Under the pieces are notes generated by a model. The model saw nothing but the letters and a program-made list of their open reading frames with translations, did no database searches and had not been told where the DNA came from. A DNA stretch of 37,301 nucleotides, from contig NZ_RJJT01000039.1 of NCBI RefSeq assembly GCF_003938655.1, positions 1 through 37,301 on the forward strand. Reading direction: 5' to 3'. The stretch comes from Rhizobium pisi (GTDB lineage Bacteria; Pseudomonadota; Alphaproteobacteria; Rhizobiales; Rhizobiaceae). Of this stretch, positions 23,827 to 31,699 are shown in pieces (the first letter of the stretch is position 1; each line of letters starts with the position of its first letter). The translations under genes and the position numbers were made by a program.

Positions 23827-24216
23827 TCAGACGCGGCGCTTCTTGCGCGGACGGCAGCCATTGTGCGGGATCGGGGTCACGTCGCGGATGGACGTGATCA
23901 TGAAACCTGCAGCCTGGAGCGCGCGCAGAGCCGACTCACGACCCGAACCCGGACCGCAGACTTCGACTTCCAGCGACTTCATGCCGTGCTCCTGGGCCTT
24001 CTTGGCGCAGTCTTCGGCAGCGATCTGGGCAGCGAACGGGGTCGACTTGCGCGAGCCCTTGAAGCCCTTGGCGCCAGCAGACGACCAGGCAATCGCATTG
24101 CCCTGCGCATCGGTGATGGTGATCATCGTGTTGTTGAAGGTCGAGTTAACGTGAGCGACACCCGACGAGATATTCTTGCGCTCGCGACGGCGAACGCGGA
24201 CGGCTTCCTTAGCCAT
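23827..24216 (-). CDS. rpsK: 30S ribosomal protein S11
   Basis: Small-subunit platform protein S11, 129 aa. Contains GVAHVNSTFNNTMITITDAQGN, the KGFKGSRKSTPFAAQIAAE segment and the C-terminal DVTPIPHNGCRPRKKRRV that contacts 16S rRNA in the mRNA path. Separated from rpsM by 133 nt that include a terminator-like hairpin. Confidence 0.98.
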   Translation of the reverse strand: MAKEAVRVRRRERKNISSGVAHVNSTFNNTMITITDAQGNAIAWSSAGAKGFKGSRKSTPFAAQIAAEDCAKKAQEHGMKSLEVEVCGPGSGRESALRALQAAGFMITSIRDVTPIPHNGCRPRKKRRV

Positions 24217-24303
24217 GGTATTCCTTTCTTGGATCTCTTCACCGCCGTAATGCCAGCGGCTACACCGGAACGGCGCCTATATGGTCCCGCTCCAAACTCA
24301 AAA

Positions 24304-24328
24304 GAGGCCGGCGCAGACCGCCAGCCTC
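24304..24328 (-). terminator. Terminator-like hairpin between rpsM and rpsK
   Basis: Ten-pair stem GAGGCTGGCG / CGCCGGCCTC (one U-G pair), 5-nt loop, followed on the minus strand by TTTTGAGTTT. It begins 21 nt after the rpsM stop codon, exactly where an intrinsic terminator would sit. A weak TATAGG with TTTTGA 16 nt upstream overlaps its T-tract and could restart transcription for rpsK. Confidence 0.65.
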
Positions 24329-24349
24329 CCCACTCCGGTTTCCCGGAAA

Positions 24350-24718
24350 TTACTTCTTCTTACCAGCGATTGCCTTTGCCGGACCCTTGCGGGTGCGGGC
24401 ATTGGTGTGCGTGCGCTGACCGCGGACCGGAAGGCCGCGGCGATGACGCAGGCCGCGGTAGCAGCCGAGGTCCATCAGGCGCTTGATGTTCATCGCGGTA
24501 TCGCGACGAAGATCGCCTTCGACCTGATAGTCGCGGTCGATGGCTTCGCGGATCTGAAGGACTTCTGCGTCCGTCAGCTGATGCACACGACGTTCGGCCG
24601 GGATACCGACCTTTTCGACGATTTCCTGTGCGAATTTCGGACCGATCCCGTGAATGTAGGTCAGCGCGATAACAACGCGCTTCGCAGTCGGGATGTTGAC
24701 GCCAGCGATACGTGCCAC
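24350..24718 (-). CDS. rpsM: 30S ribosomal protein S13
   Basis: Small-subunit head protein S13 contacting tRNAs and the L5 bridge; 122 aa. The start is the GTG at 24718, with GGAGAA at the right distance and the invariant N-terminus (V/M)ARIAGVNIP; an upstream in-frame ATG at 24754 adds unrelated residues. Further pattern: IGPKFAQEIVEKVGI and RGLRHRRGLPVRGQRTHTNARTRKGPAKAI. It is preceded by 222 nt without terminator but with a possible TTGACA box. Confidence 0.97.
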   Translation of the reverse strand: MARIAGVNIPTAKRVVIALTYIHGIGPKFAQEIVEKVGIPAERRVHQLTDAEVLQIREAIDRDYQVEGDLRRDTAMNIKRLMDLGCYRGLRHRRGLPVRGQRTHTNARTRKGPAKAIAGKKK

Positions 24719-24768
24719 GCCTGTTCTCCTTGCATTCCAGTTGCCATCCGGCAAGTGGGCTTCGTTAT

Positions 24769-24786
24769 GCGGCTCTTGAGAACCGC
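24769..24786 (-). repeat. Leader hairpin before rpsM
   Basis: GCGGTTCT-CA-AGAGCCGC on the minus strand (eight pairs, one U-G; in practice a 4-nt loop), about 50 nt before the GTG start. No T-tract. Confidence 0.35.
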
Positions 24787-24810
24787 CCGTTCAGATTTAC
24801 GTCCGTAACA

Positions 24811-24816
24811 TGTCAA
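24811..24816 (-). promoter_or_regulatory. Candidate -35 box upstream of rpsM
   Basis: TTGACA on the minus strand, about 95 nt before the rpsM start in the 222-nt adk-rpsM gap, the only long internal gap of the cluster without a terminator-like hairpin. No good -10 at 16-18 nt is seen, so the call is weak. Confidence 0.25.
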
Positions 24817-24940
24817 AACGACCGCACCCGGACTTCCCTGGGAAATCCGCGCCGATCGCATGGAATGTCGCGAGTTGGCGCGGTGTTTAGCGGAATCACT
24901 GCTGAAAAGCAACCGTTCCACCAAGTTTATTTTCAAAGCC

Positions 24941-25591
24941 TTAAAGCTTGGAAAGAATGCCTTCAACCTCGGCGGTCACCAGATCGATCTCCGCCATCCC
25001 GTCCACGGACTTGAGTTTGCCCTTGGCATGGTAATAGCCGATCAGCGGTGAGGTCTCCTTGTAGTAGACCTGCAGCCGAGCCGTCATGGTCTCCGGAGTG
25101 TCATCCGGACGGCGCTTGAAGTGGGTGGAACCGCACTTGTCGCACACGCCCTCGGCAGCAGGAACCTTATCGGTATCGTGATAGACGCTGCCGCACTGCG
25201 CACAGGAGTAGCGACCGGCAACGCGACGAACCAGTTCGTCGTCATTGACACGGAATTCGATGACGACCGAAAGGTCGAGACCCTTCGCCTTCAGCATCGC
25301 CTCGGTGGCGTCCGCCTGGACCAGCGTCCTGGGGAAGCCGTCGAGAATGAAACCGTTGGCGCAATCGGGCTGATCGATTCGCTCGGAGACTATGGCGATG
25401 ACGATCTCATCAGAAACAAGCTTGCCGGCGTCCATGACTGCCTTGGCACGCTTGCCGACATCAGTACCGGCGTGGACCGCTGCCCGCAGCATGTCCCCCG
25501 TGGAAAGCTGCGGAATGCCGTGCTTTTCCACGATCCGCTGGGCCTGGGTTCCCTTACCCGCGCCCGGCGGCCCCAAAAGGATAAGTCTCAT
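24941..25591 (-). CDS. adk: Adenylate kinase
   Basis: Catalyses ATP + AMP = 2 ADP; 216 aa, long-lid form. P-loop GPPGAGKGT (7-15), AMP-site STGDMLRAA, DGFPRT (84-89), and a lid with four cysteines C130, C133, C150 and C153 arranged as a zinc-binding knuckle, as in Gram-positive and many alphaproteobacterial enzymes. The start overlaps the secY stop by 4 nt (ATGA), so it is co-translated with secY. Confidence 0.97.
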   Translation of the reverse strand: MRLILLGPPGAGKGTQAQRIVEKHGIPQLSTGDMLRAAVHAGTDVGKRAKAVMDAGKLVSDEIVIAIVSERIDQPDCANGFILDGFPRTLVQADATEAMLKAKGLDLSVVIEFRVNDDELVRRVAGRYSCAQCGSVYHDTDKVPAAEGVCDKCGSTHFKRRPDDTPETMTARLQVYYKETSPLIGYYHAKGKLKSVDGMAEIDLVTAEVEGILSKL

Positions 25592-26928
25592 CGCCCCCTC
25601 TTTCCTCCACGCAACTTCGATTTCTTGATCAGACCTTCGTATTGCTGCGCGATCAGGTGACCCTGGATCTGTGCAACCGTATCAAGAGTTACGCTAACCA
25701 CGATCAAAAGCGAAGTCCCACCAAGGGATAATGGGATGCCGGTTTGCGACACCAGAATCTCCGGCAGGATGCAGACGAAGACGAGATAGATTGCGCCGAT
25801 CATCGTGATACGGGTCAGCACGTAGTCGATATATTCGGCAGTGCGCTCACCCGGGCGAATGCCGGGAATGAAGCCGCCATGCTTCTTCAGATTGTCGGCC
25901 GTGTCCTTCGGATTGAAGACGATAGCCGTATAGAAGAAGGCGAAGAAGGCGATCAGCGCCGCATAGAGAACCATGTAGAGCGGCCGGCCGTGACCAAGCG
26001 CCGCAACGATGGAGGTCGCCCAGCCGGGCATCGAGGTCGTGCTGGCGAAGCCTGCGATCGTCGCCGGCAGAAGCAGCAGCGAGGATGCGAAGATCGCCGG
26101 GATGACGCCTGACGTGTTGAGCTTCAGCGGCAGGTGCGAGGTATCGCCCTGGAACATGCGGTTGCCGACCTGGCGCTTCGGATACTGGATCAGCAGGCGA
26201 CGCTGGGCGCGCTCGACGAAGACGATGACGCCGATGACGCCGATCGCAACGACGATGACGAGCAGGATGAGGCTGGTCGACAGCGCGCCGGTGCGGCCGA
26301 GTTCCAGCGTGCCGGCAAGAGCTGTAGGAAGACCGGCTGCGATACCGGCGAAGATGATCAGCGAAATGCCGTTGCCGATGCCGCGCGAGGTGATCTGCTC
26401 GCCAAGCCACATCAGGAACATCGTGCCGCCAAGCAGCGTGAGCACGGTGGAAACACGGAAGAACAAGCCCGGCTCGACGACGAGACCCTGGCCGCTCTCA
26501 AGGCCGGCTGCGATGCCGTAGGCTTGGAGCGCGCCGAGGACAACGGTGCCGTAGCGGGTATACTGGTTGATGATCTTGCGGCCCTGCTCGCCTTCCTTCT
26601 TCAGGTTTTCGAGCGCCGGCACGACCGAGGTCATGAGCTGCACGATGATCGAAGCAGAGATATAGGGCATGATGCCGAGCGCGAAGATCGCCATGCGCTG
26701 AACAGCGCCGCCCGAGAACATGTTGAAAAGACCGAGAATACCACCTGCCTGGCCGCGGAACGCCTGGGCATAGGCTTCGGGATTGAGGCCCGGAAGCGGA
26801 ATATGGGTGCCGAGCCTGTAGACGAGGAGAGCTGCCAGTGTGAACCACAGGCGCTTCTTCAAATCCTCGGCTTTGGCAAAGGTCGAAAAATTGAGGTTGG
26901 ATGCCAGTTGTTCCGCTGCAGAAGCCAT
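25588..26928 (-). CDS. secY: Protein translocase subunit SecY
   Basis: Ten-helix channel subunit of the Sec translocase, 446 aa. The family patterns are present: LGIMPYISASIIVQLM (helix 2 area), GNGISLIIFAGIAAG, IQYPKRQVGNRMFQG and LPLKLNTSGVIPAIFASSLLLLP; the cytoplasmic loop before helix 9 has GGFIPGIRPGERTAEYID. Preceded by a 234-nt gap with a terminator-like hairpin and a leader dyad; overlaps adk downstream. Confidence 0.98.
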   Translation of the reverse strand: MASAAEQLASNLNFSTFAKAEDLKKRLWFTLAALLVYRLGTHIPLPGLNPEAYAQAFRGQAGGILGLFNMFSGGAVQRMAIFALGIMPYISASIIVQLMTSVVPALENLKKEGEQGRKIINQYTRYGTVVLGALQAYGIAAGLESGQGLVVEPGLFFRVSTVLTLLGGTMFLMWLGEQITSRGIGNGISLIIFAGIAAGLPTALAGTLELGRTGALSTSLILLVIVVAIGVIGVIVFVERAQRRLLIQYPKRQVGNRMFQGDTSHLPLKLNTSGVIPAIFASSLLLLPATIAGFASTTSMPGWATSIVAALGHGRPLYMVLYAALIAFFAFFYTAIVFNPKDTADNLKKHGGFIPGIRPGERTAEYIDYVLTRITMIGAIYLVFVCILPEILVSQTGIPLSLGGTSLLIVVSVTLDTVAQIQGHLIAQQYEGLIKKSKLRGGKRGR

Positions 26929-26947
26929 GCGTTTCTCCGCGCTACCA

Positions 26948-26983
26948 ATTCCGGCGTCTCTGGGGATAGGCCGGCCCCGGAAT
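26948..26983 (-). promoter_or_regulatory. Leader dyad before secY
   Basis: ATTCCGG and CCGGAAT, 22 nt apart, with GGGG/CCCC and GGCCGGCC inside, ending 19 nt before the secY start codon. The rplN leader has the same heptamers in opposite order at a similar distance from its start. Confidence 0.4.
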
Positions 26984-27120
26984 CAGTATGAAAATTATTC
27001 AAAACCGGGATTGGGACGGATTGCGGCGCAACCCCGTGCCTCACCCTTGTTTTACAGTCTTACCGGCATGACGCGGGCGCGCCAGCCAAGTTTTTGTGAG
27101 GCCCACATATGGGAGCAAAA

Positions 27121-27147
27121 TCGCCCGGTGTGAAGCACCCCGGGCGA
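27121..27147 (-). terminator. Terminator-like hairpin between rplO and secY
   Basis: TCGCCCGG / CCGGGCGA, perfect 8-bp GC-rich stem with an 11-nt loop (itself able to pair GTG/CAC), followed on the minus strand by TTTTGCTCCC. It starts 15 nt after the rplO stop. Confidence 0.7.
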
Positions 27148-27162
27148 GATATCATCAGATTA

Positions 27163-27639
27163 TTATTCGGCGGCTGCCGGAGCCGAAAGCAGCGTTACCT
27201 TGCCGCCGGCCTTTTCGATCTTCTCGACGGCAGGCTTGGAGGCGCCGGCAACTTCGAGCGTGATCTTCGCCTTGAGTTCGCCGTCAGCGAGAACGCGAAC
27301 GCCGTCCTTGGCGCGACGGATAACACCGGCCGCCTTGAGGGCTGCTGCATCAACGGTCGCCTTGGCATCGAGCTTGCCGGCGTCGATCGCGGCCTGGATA
27401 CGGCCGACCGACACGACAACAAAATCGGAAGCGAAAATGTTGTTGAAGCCGCGCTTCGGCAGGCGACGGTAGATGGGCATCTGACCGCCTTCGAAGCCGT
27501 TGATGGCGACGCCCGAACGGGACTTCTGACCCTTCACGCCGCGACCACCGGTCTTGCCGGAACCCGAGCCGATACCGCGGCCGAGGCGCTTGCGGCTGTG
27601 GGTCGAGCCTTCGTTGTCCTTGATTTCATTGAGTTTCAT
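27163..27639 (-). CDS. rplO: 50S ribosomal protein L15
   Basis: Large-subunit protein L15, 158 aa. Starts MKLNEIKDNEGSTHSRKRLG with GGAGG upstream; the longer frame from 27696 begins within rpmD and is rejected. The glycine-rich segment GRGIGSGSGKTGGRGVKGQK and GFEGGQMPIYRRLPKRGF are the family pattern. Followed by a terminator-like hairpin. Confidence 0.97.
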   Translation of the reverse strand: MKLNEIKDNEGSTHSRKRLGRGIGSGSGKTGGRGVKGQKSRSGVAINGFEGGQMPIYRRLPKRGFNNIFASDFVVVSVGRIQAAIDAGKLDAKATVDAAALKAAGVIRRAKDGVRVLADGELKAKITLEVAGASKPAVEKIEKAGGKVTLLSAPAAAE

Positions 27640-27655
27640 GAGCGTTTCCTCCGTC

Positions 27656-27865
27656 TCACTTCTCGTCGACGACGCGAACGAGATGCTGGACAGCACGGAT
27701 CATGCCACGAACCGAAGGAGTATCCTCCAGCGTGCGGCGACGGTGCATCTTGTTCAGTCCGAGACCGATCAGCGTGCGCTGCTGGACATCCGGACGGCGA
27801 ATCGGGCTGCCGATCTGTTCGATCGTGACGGTCTTCGCTTCAGCCTTCTTGGTAGCCTTGGCCAT
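27656..27865 (-). CDS. rpmD: 50S ribosomal protein L30
   Basis: Large-subunit protein L30, 69 aa including about ten extra Lys/Ala residues at the N-terminus compared with E. coli (59 aa). Core: TIEQIGSPIRRPDVQQRTLI then GLGLNKMHRRRTLEDTPSVR. Gap of 16 nt to rplO. Confidence 0.96.
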   Translation of the reverse strand: MAKATKKAEAKTVTIEQIGSPIRRPDVQQRTLIGLGLNKMHRRRTLEDTPSVRGMIRAVQHLVRVVDEK

Positions 27866-27879
27866 CTGTCAGACTCCTC

Positions 27880-28449
27880 TTATTCTTCAGAGGCGTTGCC
27901 GGAGGCGCTACGACGAGCCTGCAGCGTTGCATACTTGATGCCGCGCTGAGCTGCGATGTCCTTCGGGTGAACCTGGTGCTTCAGAGCGTCGAAGGTGGCG
28001 CGAACCATGTTGTAGGGGTTCGACGAACCGGTCGACTTGGCGACAACGTCGTGCATGCCGAGCGTCTCGAATACGGCGCGCATCGGACCACCGGCGATGA
28101 TACCGGTACCGACCTTGGCCGAACGCAACAGAACCTTGCCGGCGCCATGGCGGCCATGGACGTCGTGATGCAGCGTACGGCCGTCACGCAGCGGTACGAA
28201 AATCAGTTCGCGCTTGGCAGCTTCGGTTGCCTTGCGGATGGCTTCCGGCACTTCGCGTGCCTTGCCATGGCCGAAGCCGACGCGGCCCTTCTGGTCGCCG
28301 ACGACGACGAGTGCTGCGAAACCAAAACGACGGCCGCCCTTGACGACCTTGGCGACGCGGTTGATCGCGACAAGCTTGTCGACGAATTCGCTATCGCGCT
28401 CTTCACGGCTCTGGCGGTCTTCCCGCTGCGGCCTTCTTTCCTGTGCCAT
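27880..28449 (-). CDS. rpsE: 30S ribosomal protein S5
   Basis: Small-subunit protein S5 with a role in decoding accuracy, 189 aa. Start MAQERRPQRED at 28449 with GAGGA upstream; the frame to 28491 lies in the structured leader. N-terminal RNA-binding part VDKLVAINRVAKVVKGGRRF, then GRVGFGHGKAREVPEAIRKA and STGSSNPYNMVRATFDAL. Confidence 0.97.
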   Translation of the reverse strand: MAQERRPQREDRQSREERDSEFVDKLVAINRVAKVVKGGRRFGFAALVVVGDQKGRVGFGHGKAREVPEAIRKATEAAKRELIFVPLRDGRTLHHDVHGRHGAGKVLLRSAKVGTGIIAGGPMRAVFETLGMHDVVAKSTGSSNPYNMVRATFDALKHQVHPKDIAAQRGIKYATLQARRSASGNASEE

Positions 28450-28495
28450 TGTCCTCTTCCTTTTTCTTTTCCGGGTGCAATCGGCAAACAAATGT

Positions 28496-28536
28496 GGACC
28501 GCATCAGCCTCCCCTTTCGGAGAGTGCCTGCGGTCC
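28496..28536 (-). promoter_or_regulatory. Structured leader before rpsE
   Basis: Outer arms GGACCGCA / TGCGGTCC (8 bp) enclose an inner stem CTCTCC-GAAA-GGGGAG capped by a GNRA tetraloop. It sits between the terminator-like hairpin and the rpsE ribosome binding site, ending 46 nt before the start codon. Confidence 0.45.
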
Positions 28537-28544
28537 GGCGAAAA

Positions 28545-28574
28545 TCCGGCCGGCGCTTGAGGCGTCCGGCCGGA
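28545..28574 (-). terminator. Terminator-like hairpin between rplR and rpsE
   Basis: TCCGGCCGG-A-CGC, loop CTCAA, GCG-CCGGCCGGA: 12 bp with one bulged A, followed on the minus strand by TTTTCG. It starts six nt after the rplR stop codon. Confidence 0.68.
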
Positions 28575-28580
28575 AACTGA

Positions 28581-28943
28581 TCAGAAGGTGAGACCGCCTT
28601 CGCGGGCAGCATCGGCGAGAGCCTTGATGCGGCCGTGATAGATGAAGGCGCCACGGTCGAATACGACCTCGGTGACGCCCGCCTTCGAAGCGCGCTCTGC
28701 AACAAGCTTGCCAACGAGGGCAGCTGCTGCGGTGTCAGCACCGGTCTTCAGAGAACCACGCAGATCCTTGTCGAGAGTCGATGCAGCGGCAAGGGTCTTG
28801 CCGGCGACATCGTCGATAACCTGGGCGTAGATGTTCTTCGAGGAGCGATGAACCGACAGGCGCGGACGGCCGTTGGCCACCGACTTGAGATGACGGCGCA
28901 CGCGGTTGGCACGACGTGCAAGTGCTTCTTTCCTGCTAGCCAT
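28581..28943 (-). CDS. rplR: 50S ribosomal protein L18
   Basis: 5S rRNA-binding protein L18, 120 aa: RRANRVRRHLKSVANGRPRL, SVHRSSKNIYAQVIDD, and ERASKAGVTEVVFDRGAFIY near the end. Lies 12 nt after rplF; followed by a strong hairpin. Confidence 0.97.
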   Translation of the reverse strand: MASRKEALARRANRVRRHLKSVANGRPRLSVHRSSKNIYAQVIDDVAGKTLAAASTLDKDLRGSLKTGADTAAAALVGKLVAERASKAGVTEVVFDRGAFIYHGRIKALADAAREGGLTF

Positions 28944-28955
28944 TTCGCGTGATCC

Positions 28956-29489
28956 TTACTTCTTCTTGCCTTCTTTGCGGACGATCCGCTCGTCAGCGTA
29001 CTTGACGCCCTTGCCCTTGTAGGGTTCAGGACCGCGATATTCGCGGATTTCAGCGGCGACCTGACCGACCTGCTGCTTATTGATGCCAGAGACAACAATT
29101 TCAGTCGGCTTCGGAACGGCGATCGTGATGCCGACCGGCGGCTCATAGATCACATCGTGGCTGAAACCGAGGGCCAGCTGCAGGTTCTTGCCCTGCAGGG
29201 AGGCGCGGTAACCGACGCCGTTGATTTCAAGCTTGCGCTCAAAGCCGTCCTTGACGCCCTTGAAGATGCCTTCGATCATCGTGCGGGACATGCCCCACTT
29301 CGAACGCGCATCCTTTGTCTGGTTCACCGGCGTCACGACGACGGCGTTATTTTCGAGCTTGAGGCTGATTTCGTCGTTAGCAACGAAAAACAGCTCGCCC
29401 TTCGGGCCCTTTGCAGTCACCTTCTGGCCATCGACCGTAGCCGTGATCCCAGCAGGCACCTGAACGGGCTTTTTACCGATACGAGACAT
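28956..29489 (-). CDS. rplF: 50S ribosomal protein L6
   Basis: Large-subunit protein L6 near the sarcin-ricin loop, 177 aa. MSRIGKKPVQVPAGI start, KGPKGELFF, then GVGYRASLQGKNLQLALGFS and RGPEPYKGKGVKYADE at the C-terminus, all standard. Gap of 42 nt after rpsH. Confidence 0.98.
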   Translation of the reverse strand: MSRIGKKPVQVPAGITATVDGQKVTAKGPKGELFFVANDEISLKLENNAVVVTPVNQTKDARSKWGMSRTMIEGIFKGVKDGFERKLEINGVGYRASLQGKNLQLALGFSHDVIYEPPVGITIAVPKPTEIVVSGINKQQVGQVAAEIREYRGPEPYKGKGVKYADERIVRKEGKKK

Positions 29490-29531
29490 GTTTCAATCCT
29501 GTCTGTTCGCTATGGAGATCCCTGCCCGATC

Positions 29532-29930
29532 TTAGAAGACCGAGCAAAGAACCTCGCCACCAACGTTCTGTTCGCGAGCCTGGTGATCGGCCATCACACC
29601 CTTCGGAGTCGAAAGGATGGTGATGCCGAGACCGTTCGCGACCTGCGGAATGGACTTGACCGAGACATAAACCCGGCGGCCCGGCTTGGACACACGGCCG
29701 ATCTCACGGATCACCGATGCGCCTTCATAATACTTCAGCTCGATGCTGAGTTCCGATTTGCCATTGCCGAAATCGACAACGGAATAGCCACGGATGTAGC
29801 CTTCGGACTGCAGGACATCGAGAACGCGTGCACGGAGCTTGGACGCAGGCGTCGAGACCGACGACTTGCGGCGGGAAGCGCCGTTACGGATACGGGTGAG
29901 CATATCGCCCAACGGATCAGTCATTGTCAT
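29532..29930 (-). CDS. rpsH: 30S ribosomal protein S8
   Basis: 16S rRNA-binding protein S8, 132 aa: DPLGDMLTRIRNGASRRKSS, ELKYYEGASVIREIGRVSKP, and the C-terminal ILSTPKGVMADHQAREQNVG. In E. coli S8 represses the spc operon by binding its mRNA near rplE; whether a mimic exists here was not resolved. Confidence 0.98.
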   Translation of the reverse strand: MTMTDPLGDMLTRIRNGASRRKSSVSTPASKLRARVLDVLQSEGYIRGYSVVDFGNGKSELSIELKYYEGASVIREIGRVSKPGRRVYVSVKSIPQVANGLGITILSTPKGVMADHQAREQNVGGEVLCSVF

Positions 29931-29942
29931 GTAACCTGCTCC

Positions 29943-30248
29943 TTACCAGCTCGACTTGACGATGCCCGGCACCTTGCCGAGATTGCCCAGTTCACGCAGC
30001 GCAATACGCGACATGCGCAGTTTGCGGTAATATGCGCGCGGACGCCCCGAAACTTCGCAACGGTTGCGAATACGGGTCTTCGATCCATCGCGCGGCAGGG
30101 ATGCCAGCTTGATCGAGGCCTTGAACCGCTCTTCGATCGGAAGAGCCTGGTTCATGATGATCGCCTTCAACGCAGCCCGCTTAGCGGCCTGGTTGGCGAC
30201 CGTAGTACGGCGGCGCTTGTTCTTTTCAACTGCGCTTGTCTTCGCCAT
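29943..30248 (-). CDS. rpsN: 30S ribosomal protein S14
   Basis: Small-subunit head protein S14, 101 aa, the long zinc-free form (one cysteine only, in RCEVSGRPR). Start MAKTSAVEKNKRRR at 30248; the frame continues upstream to 30374 inside rplE and is rejected. Ends GLGKVPGIVKSSW-like (GNLGKVPGIVKSSW). Confidence 0.97.
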   Translation of the reverse strand: MAKTSAVEKNKRRRTTVANQAAKRAALKAIIMNQALPIEERFKASIKLASLPRDGSKTRIRNRCEVSGRPRAYYRKLRMSRIALRELGNLGKVPGIVKSSW

Positions 30249-30280
30249 GTCAGGTTCCTTTTCTACGCTCGTCGTTACGG

Positions 30281-30838
30281 TTATTGACGGAACGGGAAGC
30301 TGAACTCTTTCAGAAGAGCCCGTGCTTCGTCGTCGGTCGTCGCCGTCGTGCAAACGATGATGTCCATGCCCCACATCTGATCAACCTTGTCGTAGTTGAT
30401 CTCAGGGAACACAATGTGCTCCTTGATGCCCATGGCGAAGTTGCCACGGCCGTCAAAGCTCTTCGGGTTCAGGCCGCGGAAGTCGCGAACGCGCGGGAGC
30501 GCGATGTTGACCAGACGATCCAGGAACTCGTACATGCGGGCGCCGCGCAGGGTGACCTTTGCGCCGATCGGCATGTGTTCGCGGACCTTGAAGCCTGCGA
30601 TAGAGTTGCGTGCGCGGGTGATGACCGGCTTCTGGCCGGCGATCGCTGCGAGGTCGGCGGCCGCAACCGTCGGCTTCTTCGAGTCAGCGGTCGCTTCGCC
30701 AACACCCATGTTGATCACGATCTTGTCGAGCTTCGGAATCATCATCTCGTTGGCGTAGGAGAACTGCTCCTGCATCGCCTTGCGGATGCGCTCGACATAT
30801 TCCTTCTTGAGCCGCGGCTCGTACTTTGCCTCAGCCAT
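30281..30838 (-). CDS. rplE: 50S ribosomal protein L5
   Basis: 5S rRNA-binding protein L5, 185 aa: IPKLDKIVINMGVGEA, ITRARNSIAGFKVREHMPIG, VTLRGARMYEFLDRLVNIAL and DIIVCTTATTDDEARALL. The start overlaps the rplX end by 8 nt (ATGGCTGA). Confidence 0.98.
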   Translation of the reverse strand: MAEAKYEPRLKKEYVERIRKAMQEQFSYANEMMIPKLDKIVINMGVGEATADSKKPTVAAADLAAIAGQKPVITRARNSIAGFKVREHMPIGAKVTLRGARMYEFLDRLVNIALPRVRDFRGLNPKSFDGRGNFAMGIKEHIVFPEINYDKVDQMWGMDIIVCTTATTDDEARALLKEFSFPFRQ

Positions 30839-31139
30839 CGATCACTTCTCCAGAACGCTTGGCCACACGGACCTTCTTGCCGTCAACGACCTTGAAACCG
30901 ACGCGGGTCGGCTTGCCGTCCTTGTCGACGATTGCAATGTTGGACAGGTGAACCGGGGCTTCCTTGTTGATGATGCCGGCTTCCTGGGTCTGCGTCTGGC
31001 GCTGGTGGCGCTTGACGACGTTGACGCCACGGACGACCGCACGATCTTCCTTCGGCATGACCTGAACGACTTCGCCGGTGCGGCCCTTGTCCTTGCCAGC
31101 GAGCATGACGACCTTGTCGCCTTTACGAATCTTCTGCAT
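30831..31139 (-). CDS. rplX: 50S ribosomal protein L24
   Basis: Assembly initiator L24, 102 aa: KIRKGDKVVMLAGKDKGRTG is the KOW motif, followed by VRGVNVVKRHQRQTQTQEAG and the C-terminal VVDGKKVRVAKRSGEV. Overlaps rplE by 8 nt. Confidence 0.97.
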   Translation of the reverse strand: MQKIRKGDKVVMLAGKDKGRTGEVVQVMPKEDRAVVRGVNVVKRHQRQTQTQEAGIINKEAPVHLSNIAIVDKDGKPTRVGFKVVDGKKVRVAKRSGEVIDG

Positions 31140-31151
31140 CGCTTCCGCTCC

Positions 31152-31520
31152 TTACAGTACTTCGGGAGCCAGCGAGATGATCTTCATGTGGTTCTTGGCG
31201 CGAAGTTCGCGCGGAACCGGTCCGAAGATACGGGTGCCGATCGGCTCTTTCTTGTTGTCGATGAGGACTGCTGCGTTGGTGTCGAAGCGGATGACGGAGC
31301 CATCCGGACGACGGATATCCTTGGCGGTGCGAACGACAACCGCCTTCATCACGTCACCCTTCTTCACGCGGCCGCGCGGGATCGCTTCCTTGATCGAAAC
31401 GACGATAACGTCGCCGATCGAGGCATACTTGCGCTTCGAGCCGCCCAGCACCTTGATGCACATGACACGACGTGCGCCGGAATTATCCGCGACGTCGAGG
31501 TTTGTTTGCATCTGAATCAT
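31152..31520 (-). CDS. rplN: 50S ribosomal protein L14
   Basis: Large-subunit interface protein L14, 122 aa: MIQMQTNLDVADNSGARRVM, GDVIVVSIKEAIPRGRVKKG and FDTNAAVLIDNKKEPIGTRI. It is the first gene after a 259-nt gap with a terminator-like hairpin and structured leader, so it probably heads a separate spc-type transcript as in E. coli. Confidence 0.98.
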   Translation of the reverse strand: MIQMQTNLDVADNSGARRVMCIKVLGGSKRKYASIGDVIVVSIKEAIPRGRVKKGDVMKAVVVRTAKDIRRPDGSVIRFDTNAAVLIDNKKEPIGTRIFGPVPRELRAKNHMKIISLAPEVL

Positions 31521-31542
31521 ATCAGGTCGCCTTCTTGGTTTA

Positions 31543-31574
31543 CCGGAATGGTTGGGCCAGGCCCCCTATTCCGG
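31543..31574 (-). promoter_or_regulatory. Leader dyad before rplN
   Basis: CCGGAAT / ATTCCGG (7 bp) with an inner GGGC/GCCC pair, ending 22 nt before the rplN start codon. Strong enough to form in the mRNA leader; a site for translational control is possible. Confidence 0.45.
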
Positions 31575-31596
31575 CTTATGAAAATGTTCGCCGGCC

Positions 31597-31614
31597 GCTT
31601 GCCTTACGGCAAGC
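31597..31614 (-). repeat. Hairpin in the rpsQ-rplN gap
   Basis: GCTTGCC-TTAC-GGCAAGC, perfect 7-bp stem with tetraloop; on the minus strand TTTTT precedes rather than follows it, so it is not a terminator for this strand. Confidence 0.4.
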
Positions 31615-31699
31615 AAAAACGCGGCAATAGCTGAATAGCGCGGGGTCGATCGTGCCAGGGTGGTTTCCCGAACGGGACCTTCCGTGCGCTCAAAGCAAA

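Noticed and set aside
29157..30287. Plus-strand 376-codon frame across rplF, rpsH and rpsN
   Set aside because: Runs antisense through three certain ribosomal protein genes; product shows no similarity I recognise.
31640..31660. TGGCACG on the minus strand in the rpsQ-rplN gap, like a sigma-54 -24 element
   Set aside because: The expected TTGC -12 element at the required spacing is missing, and a ribosomal operon is an unlikely sigma-54 target.
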